A stretch of 12,029 nt of DNA from Bacillota bacterium (lineage in GTDB: Bacteria; Bacillota; Clostridia; Acetivibrionales; DSM-1351), in NCBI GenBank assembly GCA_023412635.1, contig JAEYNI010000310.1, positions 1 to 12,029 on the forward strand, read 5' to 3'. A program made the translations under genes and the position numbers. Below, in pieces: positions 6,239 to 12,029 of the stretch. The stretch's first letter is position 1, and each line of letters opens with the position of its first letter. The notes under the pieces are model-generated. The model worked only from the letters and a program-made list of their open reading frames with translations, made no database searches and was not told where the DNA came from.

Positions 6239-8074
6239 ATGAGCAAAAAAGGAATTGTACTTTCCGATGTAAACGGCAGAAAGACCGTAACCGGGCTGGG
6301 CTATTATGATACTGATAACGTGGTGAATTTTAAGCAGTTGGTGCAAAACAGCATAATGAAGTTCGGAGATAAGGATGCTTTCAAATTCAAACGGGATAAT
6401 AATATCAAAGTTAAAACCTATAAAGAGTTTGGAGCCGAAGTTGATGCTCTTGGAACAGCTTTGCTTAATTTGGGGCTTAAGGATAAAAGGATAGCCATAA
6501 TCAGCGAAAATAGATATGAGTGGGCAATAAGCTTTTTTTCAATAGTTAACGGTACAGGCATAGCGGTGCCGTTGGATAAGTATTTACCCGAGGTCGAGAT
6601 AGAAAACCTGATCGGAAGAGGAAGAGTTGATGCCATATTTTACAGTAAGCAGTTTGATTTAGAAATGCTTCAGCTGTCTAAAAAGAGTACCGGAATACAG
6701 CAGTTTATCAGTATGGATGAGCTGGAGGGTGAATATCCAGAGAACTTTCATAGTATATCGGAATTAATTATAAAGGGTAATGAACTTCTGAAAGCAGGAG
6801 ATAAGAGCTTTATTAATGCAGTTATTGATTCGGAAAAACTATCTTTACTGCTTTTTACATCAGGGACAACCAGTATGGCCAAGGGAGTTATGCTTAATCA
6901 GCGGAATGTATGTTCCGATATAAGTGCAATCACATCAATAATCAAGATATATCCTGATGATGTACACTTGTCCATTCTGCCCCTTCACCACACCTTCGAG
7001 CTTTCGGGAGGTATGCTGTTTATGGTTAAGAATGGCGTCACTATTGCTTATGCAGAAGGCATCAAGCATATTGCTAAAAACCTTAAGGAATTTGATGTTA
7101 CATTGCTGGTTGTAGTACCTGCTATATTAGAAGCTATGCATAAGAAGCTACAGGAGGGTCTGAGAAAGGCTGGTAAGGCCGGTACTGTCAAGGTTTTAGG
7201 TGAGGTATCCAATGCATTATCTGCTGTGGGAATTGACATCAGAAGGAAGCTGTTCAGAAAAATACTCCAGCAGATTGGTCCGGGCTTAAGGTTAGCTATT
7301 TCGGGAGCTGCACCTATTGACAAGGAAATCATTAATGGTTTCGGGACACTGGGACTTAAGGTTATACAGGGCTATGGACTTACTGAAACCTCACCGGTGG
7401 TTGCGGCCAATAATGATTTTTATAATAAGGCCGGAACCATTGGCCAGCCTATGAGAGGAATAGAGATAGCCATAGACAATCCCGATGAAAACGGCATGGG
7501 AGAAATAATCACAAGAGGCCCCAATGTTATGATGGGCTATTATGAGGATGAAGCTGCAACAAGAGAAGCTATTGATGAACAGGGCTGGTTTCACACAGGA
7601 GATTTGGGATTTATTGATGACGAAGGCTTCACTACCATTACAGGCAGGGCCAAATCCATGATAGTGTTTACCAATGGTAAGAAAGCCTTTCCTGAGGAAT
7701 ACGAAATGCTTTTAAACAATATTGATGGTGTAAAGGAAGCTTTTGCTTGGGGGAATACCGCTCCTGACGGAGATATTCAGGTTTGCGCCAAGCTTGTTAT
7801 AAACGAAGAGGCTCTTACCGAAAAATGGGGCAGAAAACCTACCATCGAGGAGATATCCGATATGGTGCAAAAGGAAATTAAAAAGATGAATGAGGATATT
7901 CCACAGTATAAAATAATAAGGTATTTTGTATTGAGCTTCGAGGAGCTTATAAAAACCACAACCTTGAAAATTAAGCGGCCTGTGGAATACAGCAAAGTTA
8001 CCGACCAGCTGAAGAACGCAGATACTAACATGCGAAAAGCAAATGGTAAGGTGATAGAAAGGCTCCAAGAATAA
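6239..8074 (+). CDS. Long-chain acyl-CoA synthetase (AMP-forming)
   Basis: The 611-residue protein is an adenylate-forming enzyme that activates a fatty acid with ATP to an acyl-adenylate and passes it to coenzyme A. The core motifs appear in order: phosphate-binding loop TSGTTSMAKG (207-216), LPLHHTFE (248-254), GYGLTETSP (378-386), GWFHTGDLG (449-457), GRAKSMIVFTNGKKAFPEE (469-487), and the C-terminal TTTLKIKR (573-580) with the probable adenylation lysine K577. Long-chain synthetases share this overall arrangement, but chain length is not readable. The phosphate loop has S-M-A where most enzymes have G-x-P. The start at 6239 has AAGGAG (6226-6231) seven bases upstream. A longer frame from 6068 adds 57 unlikely residues that span the promoter. 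The gene stands alone between its promoter and a strong terminator; an acyl transfer role in lipid synthesis or repair is possible. Confidence 0.92.
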   Translation: MSKKGIVLSDVNGRKTVTGLGYYDTDNVVNFKQLVQNSIMKFGDKDAFKFKRDNNIKVKTYKEFGAEVDALGTALLNLGLKDKRIAIISENRYEWAISFFSIVNGTGIAVPLDKYLPEVEIENLIGRGRVDAIFYSKQFDLEMLQLSKKSTGIQQFISMDELEGEYPENFHSISELIIKGNELLKAGDKSFINAVIDSEKLSLLLFTSGTTSMAKGVMLNQRNVCSDISAITSIIKIYPDDVHLSILPLHHTFELSGGMLFMVKNGVTIAYAEGIKHIAKNLKEFDVTLLVVVPAILEAMHKKLQEGLRKAGKAGTVKVLGEVSNALSAVGIDIRRKLFRKILQQIGPGLRLAISGAAPIDKEIINGFGTLGLKVIQGYGLTETSPVVAANNDFYNKAGTIGQPMRGIEIAIDNPDENGMGEIITRGPNVMMGYYEDEAATREAIDEQGWFHTGDLGFIDDEGFTTITGRAKSMIVFTNGKKAFPEEYEMLLNNIDGVKEAFAWGNTAPDGDIQVCAKLVINEEALTEKWGRKPTIEEISDMVQKEIKKMNEDIPQYKIIRYFVLSFEELIKTTTLKIKRPVEYSKVTDQLKNADTNMRKANGKVIERLQE

Positions 8075-8083
8075 TGAATTAAT

Positions 8084-8120
8084 AAAAAATCCGCCTGTCA
8101 GTTGACGGCGGATTTTTTTT
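8084..8120 (+). terminator. Intrinsic terminator after acyl-CoA synthetase
   Basis: AAAAAATCCGCC (8084-8095) pairs with GGCGGATTTTTT (8107-8118), topped by GTC/GAC with an AGTT loop and one bulged T. The stem leads into a run of eight T (8113-8120). It starts 10 nt after the stop codon and is a textbook rho-independent terminator. Confidence 0.93.
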
Positions 8121-8141
8121 AGATATTAGATATTAGATAAT
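8121..8141 (+). repeat. Short 7-bp tandem repeat
   Basis: AGATATT is repeated twice and followed by the variant AGATAAT directly after the terminator. It is probably a slippage product with no evident role. Confidence 0.5.
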
Positions 8142-8163
8142 AGTAATTTAGTTATTTGTGTAG

Positions 8164-8169
8164 TATAAT
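8164..8169 (+). promoter_or_regulatory. Possible -10 box of the MATE gene
   Basis: A perfect TATAAT stands about 60 bp before the MATE start, followed directly by the palindrome CACGTG (8170-8175). No recognisable -35 lies 16-18 bp upstream and there is no extended -10, so the assignment is tentative. Confidence 0.35.
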
Positions 8170-8228
8170 CACGTGAGGTAAATATTTAGGCTAAAAAAAG
8201 AGATAAGAACGGTTATTTGGGGGATTTA

Positions 8229-9590
8229 ATGAAAAATATATTAATTGGAGACAAGTCTTTTTATCATAAACTCGTAACTCTAGCCATACCGGTAGTATTG
8301 CAGAACTTGATTACGTCTTCATTGAGTATGGTTGATAGTGTTATGGTGGGAAAGTTGGGTAACGAGCCTGTGGCTGCAGTTGGAATAGCCAATCAGTATG
8401 GACTCCTGGTCTTTCTTATGTACGCTGCCATTCACGGAGGAGCCGGTATTTATATCGCTCAGTTCTGGGGCAAAAAGGATTATGAAAATATCGGAAAGGT
8501 TGTTAATATCGGAGCAGCGTTGGCGGCAGGGATTGCATTGCTGTTTTCAATTGTGGGGATTATTTTTCCTGTTCAGATTGTGTCTATTTTCAATACCAAA
8601 CCGCTGGTTATAGAGCTTGGTTCTGATTTTTTAAGGATTTTAAGCTTTAGCTTTGTATTTGCAGCAATAAGCTTTGGAGTTAGCGTTAACCTAAGAAGTA
8701 TTGGAAGGTCCACTATGCCCATGGTAATAAGCGGAATCGCTTTAGGAATAAATACTCTGCTGAATTTTATAATGATTTTTGGCCTATGGGGTTTCCCTGC
8801 CATGGGAGTTAAGGGTGCAGCTACCGCAACACTTATTTCAAGAATTATTGAAATGGTTATTTTTTTAGCCGTAAGTGGGAGATATAATGATATATTACGT
8901 ATAAGACTGAAAGTGTTAAAAGCGGTTACATCAGACCTTTTTAAGCGTGTAACGGCAACTATGGTTCCTGTAATTCTCAATGAAATTTGCTGGGGACTAG
9001 GCTTTGCTGTTTATTCGGTGGCATATGGTAGAATCAGTACTGAAGCCTTCGCAGCTGTTCAGATAACAAACATTATAACAAATCTGTTTCTGGTTGCAGG
9101 CTTCGGAATGGCCAGTGCCTCAGCAGTAATTATGGGCCATGCCATTGGTGCAGGAGAGGAGCAAAAGGCTCGTCGGTATGCATGGAACTTTGTAGCATTA
9201 TGTATATATGGGGGGATAGTTTTAGGAGGAGCATTATATTTTACCGCACCGTCTGTTGCAAGCCTTTTTGATGTTACTCCTGATGTAATAAAGACTGCTA
9301 TTCTTATATTGAACATAAACGCTTTTATTATCCCCATACGCTTAACCAATATAGTAGCTATCGTTGGGATATTAAGAGGTGGAGGAGATGCAGGGTTCGC
9401 TTTCAAGGCTGAAGCTTTTACCATGTGGTTCATAGGAGTTCCACTGGCTTTTATCGGTGCATTTTTGCTCAAACTGGAGGTTCAGTGGGTAGTTCTGCTG
9501 GTTATGGCTGAAGAACTGGCTAAGATCATACTATCGATTATCCGTTTGAAATCAGACAAATGGATAAAAAATGTAGTAATTGAGGTATAA
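8229..9590 (+). CDS. MATE-family multidrug/cation antiporter
   Basis: The 453-residue protein is highly hydrophobic, with about twelve membrane segments in two homologous halves. That matches the length and pattern of MATE (multi-antimicrobial extrusion) exporters, which expel organic cations, drugs or metabolites in exchange for sodium ions or protons. Family features include the N-terminal LAIPVVLQNLITSSLSMVDSVMVG-type segment (about 17-40) with the following AAVGIANQ, and the G-x-G-A-A-x-A-T-type motif VKGAATATLISR before the middle loop. The substrate and coupling ion are not predictable. The frame begins four codons earlier with a TTG, but the ATG at 8229 has a G-rich stretch (8219-8223) five bases before it and is preferred, with less certainty than the other starts. 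No strong terminator follows, so some read-through into engB is possible. Confidence 0.92.
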   Translation: MKNILIGDKSFYHKLVTLAIPVVLQNLITSSLSMVDSVMVGKLGNEPVAAVGIANQYGLLVFLMYAAIHGGAGIYIAQFWGKKDYENIGKVVNIGAALAAGIALLFSIVGIIFPVQIVSIFNTKPLVIELGSDFLRILSFSFVFAAISFGVSVNLRSIGRSTMPMVISGIALGINTLLNFIMIFGLWGFPAMGVKGAATATLISRIIEMVIFLAVSGRYNDILRIRLKVLKAVTSDLFKRVTATMVPVILNEICWGLGFAVYSVAYGRISTEAFAAVQITNIITNLFLVAGFGMASASAVIMGHAIGAGEEQKARRYAWNFVALCIYGGIVLGGALYFTAPSVASLFDVTPDVIKTAILILNINAFIIPIRLTNIVAIVGILRGGGDAGFAFKAEAFTMWFIGVPLAFIGAFLLKLEVQWVVLLVMAEELAKIILSIIRLKSDKWIKNVVIEV

Positions 9591-9602
9591 TTAGTATTAA
9601 TT

Positions 9603-9648
9603 AGCGGAGATGGAGCTTAATAAAAAATCAGTACAAAAGGTTTCCGCT
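9603..9648. repeat. Spaced inverted repeat between MATE and engB
   Basis: AGCGGA (9603-9608) and TCCGCT (9643-9648) are complementary across 34 nt, with further imperfect pairing of flanking ATTAAT sequences on each side. There is no T-run, so it is not a convincing terminator. It might fold in the mRNA leader of engB. Confidence 0.25.
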
Positions 9649-9700
9649 TATTATTAATGTGAAAAAAATTAATACCGTGAAAATAAGGAGATATAAATTT

Positions 9701-10351
9701 ATGATAGTAAAGAAGGCCGAGCATGTAATAACAGCTGTTAAACCTAACCAGTATCCTGTTACAGGATATCCTGAGATAGCTTTTGTAGGAAGATCAAATG
9801 TGGGGAAGTCTTCCATAATTAATACTTTGGTGAATAGAAAAAGTCTGGCCCGCGTTGGTGCAACTCCGGGAAAAACCAGACAAATAAATTTTTATAATGT
9901 AAATGACACCTTTTATCTGGTGGATCTACCCGGCTATGGCTTTGCAAATGTGTCAAAGGATATGAAAGCTTCCTGGGAGAATATAATAGAAACATATTTG
10001 TACTCCCGAAAGGATGGTAATCTCAAGCTCATTGCAATGCTTGTTGATATACGACATTCCCCAAGTAAGGATGACTTAACTATGTATCAATGGCTCAGAG
10101 GATTTGGGCTGAATACATTAGTAATTGCTACAAAGGCGGATAAAATAAGCAGGTCTCAGATAAATCTAAGAATTAATGATATTAAGAAGGTTCTTCAACT
10201 TGACAATACTGTTAAGGTGATACCCTTTTCCTCTGAAAAGCGTATGGGACTGGAAGCTGTATGGGGTGAAATTGATGCTGACCTGGCGAAAATTCTGGAA
10301 AGCAGCTTGAATAGTACAGATCCAATAGGAGAAGCAGAAACTGAGGAATAG
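9701..10351 (+). CDS. engB: Ribosome biogenesis GTP-binding protein EngB (YsxC/YihA)
   Basis: EngB is a small, usually essential cytoplasmic GTPase needed for assembly of the large ribosomal subunit. The 216-residue protein shows the whole TRAFAC GTPase set: G1 GRSNVGKSS (30-38), the switch I ATPGKTRQINFY region with T55-P-G-K-T, G3 DLPGYGF (75-81), G4 TKAD (144-147) and G5 SSE (177-179). The length fits the family, with an acidic tail at the end. The open frame reaches back to a GTG at 9659, but AAGGAG (9685-9690) precedes the ATG at 9701, and MIVKKAEHVITAV is a typical family start. The DUF445 gene begins 17 nt after the stop, so the two are almost certainly cotranscribed. In many Firmicutes engB follows lon; here a MATE gene lies upstream instead. 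Confidence 0.96.
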   Translation: MIVKKAEHVITAVKPNQYPVTGYPEIAFVGRSNVGKSSIINTLVNRKSLARVGATPGKTRQINFYNVNDTFYLVDLPGYGFANVSKDMKASWENIIETYLYSRKDGNLKLIAMLVDIRHSPSKDDLTMYQWLRGFGLNTLVIATKADKISRSQINLRINDIKKVLQLDNTVKVIPFSSEKRMGLEAVWGEIDADLAKILESSLNSTDPIGEAETEE

Positions 10352-10368
10352 TTTTGGGAGCTGGTTAA

Positions 10369-11625
10369 ATGGAAAAGTATAATTACCTTAATGAAGAACT
10401 AAAGCTTAGAGCAAAGCTGAGAAAAATGAAAATTATTGCAACGTCACTTTTAGCTTTCATGACTGTTACATTTATTATAATGAAAAGGTATGAAGACCGA
10501 GGTCTTCTATTTTCTTCTATTGCGGCCTTTGCTGAAGCTTCAATGGTAGGTGCATTGGCAGATTGGTTTGCGGTTGTAGCACTCTTCAAGCATCCTTTGG
10601 GTTTAAAAATCATACCCCATACTGCCATAATACAAAATAACAAGCAGAGGATTGCCAAGGCCTTATCGAACTTTGTGGTTTCCAATTTCTTTACTCCTGA
10701 ACTCATACGCACTAAACTGGATAATGTTGGAGTATCATCGAAAATTTCCACATATATTTTTAACAACAGGGAGACCTTAAGCAACGGAATAGCATCGAAA
10801 CTTCCGGTTATACTTAACACTGTGGCAGACGATGATAAATTAAAGGTTTATTTAACTTCAGCCATAAACAAAAAAGTTGAAGGAATAAGGCTTTATCCAG
10901 CATTGGCAGGTGTTATAGGTCCAGTGGTTGAAGGAGGCTATCACAAGCCTATGGTTAAAGCACTACTTAATGCTACATATAAATATATCGGAGATAACAA
11001 GGAAAAAACCCTGCTGATACTGGCCGGGATAAATAAAACTCTTGCAATGCCCTTTATTGGTGATCTGATTTATAAAAAGATTCTGGATTATTTATTAACT
11101 CAGATTGAGGCACTCGATAAGGATGAAAATGCTGAGATCAACAGGCTTATTCTTTCTGCACTTCCAAAGCTGTTAGAGGATATGCGCAGCAATGAAGAGC
11201 TTATAGAAAAAGGAGAACAGCTAAAAAACCAGATGCTCTCCTCAGAAGCCTTCAATGACTTGCTGGACAATTTGACCGATACTTTAACAGAGATAAAAAA
11301 TTCTTTTCTGAAGGATGAGAGTAGACTCCATAGCAAAATCCTGAATGTTCTGGATATGATTTCAAAAGGGATAGACAATAACGCCGGTATGAGAGCGGAC
11401 ATTGATGCTGCAGTAATAGAAATTGCTGGGGAAATGGTGGCTATTTACGGCAATAAGGTCGGCTCATTGATATATGATACAATGGATAGCTGGGAGGCAG
11501 AAGATATGGTTGACAAGCTGGAGGTTCAGGTGGGAGCCGACCTTCAGTATATAAGAATAAATGGAACAGTCATAGGTGGTTTGGCAGGTCTTGCGATTCA
11601 TCTTATAATGCATCAGTTCCTATAA
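10369..11625 (+). CDS. DUF445-family membrane protein
   Basis: The 418-residue protein matches the DUF445 (YheB/YjiN-like) family, which has no firmly established biochemical role. It has membrane segments near residues 21-38 and 45-73, the second leading into the conserved family core ALADWFAVVALFKHPLG (62-78) and IPHTAIIQNNKQRIAKAL. A long, mainly helical and charged middle region follows (about 95-390), and a C-terminal hydrophobic segment (about 396-417, GTVIGGLAGLAIHLI) closes it. The topology suggests a protein tethered to the membrane at both ends with a large soluble part between. GGGAG (10356-10360) lies 8 nt before the ATG. It is the second gene of an engB operon, which may mean only shared housekeeping expression. 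A 13-bp direct repeat spans its stop codon. Confidence 0.9.
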   Translation: MEKYNYLNEELKLRAKLRKMKIIATSLLAFMTVTFIIMKRYEDRGLLFSSIAAFAEASMVGALADWFAVVALFKHPLGLKIIPHTAIIQNNKQRIAKALSNFVVSNFFTPELIRTKLDNVGVSSKISTYIFNNRETLSNGIASKLPVILNTVADDDKLKVYLTSAINKKVEGIRLYPALAGVIGPVVEGGYHKPMVKALLNATYKYIGDNKEKTLLILAGINKTLAMPFIGDLIYKKILDYLLTQIEALDKDENAEINRLILSALPKLLEDMRSNEELIEKGEQLKNQMLSSEAFNDLLDNLTDTLTEIKNSFLKDESRLHSKILNVLDMISKGIDNNAGMRADIDAAVIEIAGEMVAIYGNKVGSLIYDTMDSWEAEDMVDKLEVQVGADLQYIRINGTVIGGLAGLAIHLIMHQFL

Positions 11626-11633
11626 TGCATCAG
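11604..11633 (+). repeat. 13-bp direct repeat across the DUF445 stop codon
   Basis: TATAATGCATCAG occurs at 11604-11616 and 11621-11633, separated by only TTCC, so the period is 17 bp. The second copy contains the stop TAA (11623-11625). It looks like a recent local duplication. Confidence 0.8.
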
Positions 11634-11710
11634 ACCGTGTCGTTCCGGCACTTTGGATATGTGCTCGGCACCTGTAAAAATGATATATATGCAGTAGACC
11701 AGGAGGAAAA

Positions 11711-12029
11711 ATGGACAGATTTAAAACAACAAAAAAAGTTGCCATACTTGGCATAGTTGCCAATATATTTCTTCTTTCAATTAAACTTACGGCGGGTTTT
11801 TTGAGTAGAAGCCAGGCTATGATAGCAGATGGCTTTAACAGTGCCGGGGACGTGTTTGCATCAGTTATGACTCTTGTGGGAAATACTATTGCCAGCAGAC
11901 CGGAGGACAAGGACCATCCCTATGGACACGGCAAGGCTGAATATATTTTTTCCATGATTATCAGCTTATCTCTGATGTTTATATCCTTTACAATATTTAA
12001 AAGTTCATTATCCTCAATTATTAATAAAT
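11711..12029 (+). CDS. Cation diffusion facilitator transporter, N-terminal part (partial)
   Basis: The gene starts at an ATG four bases after a perfect AGGAGG (11701-11706) and runs off the window after 106 codons, roughly a third of a normal member. The translated part has the family hallmarks: a first membrane helix (about 10-31), then SQAMIADGFNSAGDVFAS with N43 and D47 at the position of the first half of the transport metal site on helix 2, and the conserved loop HPYGHGKAEY (69-78) leading into helix 3. These proteins export divalent metals such as zinc, iron or manganese in exchange for protons. Metal choice depends partly on residues beyond the window, so it cannot be assigned. It lies 85 nt after DUF445 with no clear terminator between, so it may belong to the engB transcript. 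Confidence 0.93.
   Translation, partial: MDRFKTTKKVAILGIVANIFLLSIKLTAGFLSRSQAMIADGFNSAGDVFASVMTLVGNTIASRPEDKDHPYGHGKAEYIFSMIISLSLMFISFTIFKSSLSSIINK

Noticed and set aside
7712..8068. Antisense 118-codon frame inside the acyl-CoA synthetase
   Set aside because: It is a shadow of the real coding frame with no recognisable domain or ribosome binding site.
8121..8228. Riboswitch upstream of the MATE efflux gene
   Set aside because: Only about 50 nt would be transcribed before the start codon and no conserved aptamer elements or anti-terminator pairing were seen.

Overview
The window is an AT-rich stretch of ordinary bacterial chromosome. AGGAGG-type ribosome binding sites, sigma-A-like promoters, compact single-gene or two-gene units, a rubrerythrin and the protein sequence style all point to an anaerobic Firmicute of class Clostridia. 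A Ruminiclostridium-like or related cellulolytic clostridium is a guess from overall resemblance, not something the sequence proves. I see no rRNA, tRNA, CRISPR array, phage gene, transposase or IS end.

Left part (1-2330): a cupin protein (minus strand, cut by the window edge) is divergent from a LysR-type regulator that probably controls it. A rubrerythrin gene for peroxide detoxification follows, preceded by an unusual 14-bp A/T-rich inverted repeat. A strong hairpin terminator separates it from the next, convergent unit.

Centre (2331-5824): a minus-strand operon encodes a TetR-family repressor and, 25 nt downstream, a secreted serine hydrolase of the class C beta-lactamase/penicillin-binding family with four C-terminal membrane segments. 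A good promoter lies upstream, with a 36-bp almost perfect double palindrome over the expected transcription start, which looks like the TetR operator. A 17-bp-stem terminator then marks the end of a hemolysin III/PAQR-like membrane protein gene, also on the minus strand.

Right part (5825-12029), all plus strand after a 414-nt non-coding divergent region: a long-chain acyl-CoA synthetase with its own promoter and terminator, a MATE efflux pump, the essential ribosome-assembly GTPase EngB (YsxC/YihA), a DUF445 membrane protein tightly linked to engB, and the first third of a cation diffusion facilitator transporter cut by the window end.

For five genes (serine hydrolase, hemolysin III-like, acyl-CoA synthetase, MATE, EngB) the longest open frame overshoots the likely start. 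I moved each start to an ATG, mostly because a Shine-Dalgarno sequence directs it, and for the acyl-CoA synthetase also because a promoter lies inside the longer frame. The MATE reassignment is the weakest. The most noteworthy observations are regulatory: the TetR double operator, a LysR-type ATC-N9-GAT box placed about 65 bp upstream of the predicted cupin start site, and the rubrerythrin leader dyad. Nothing here is clearly a new biological system.
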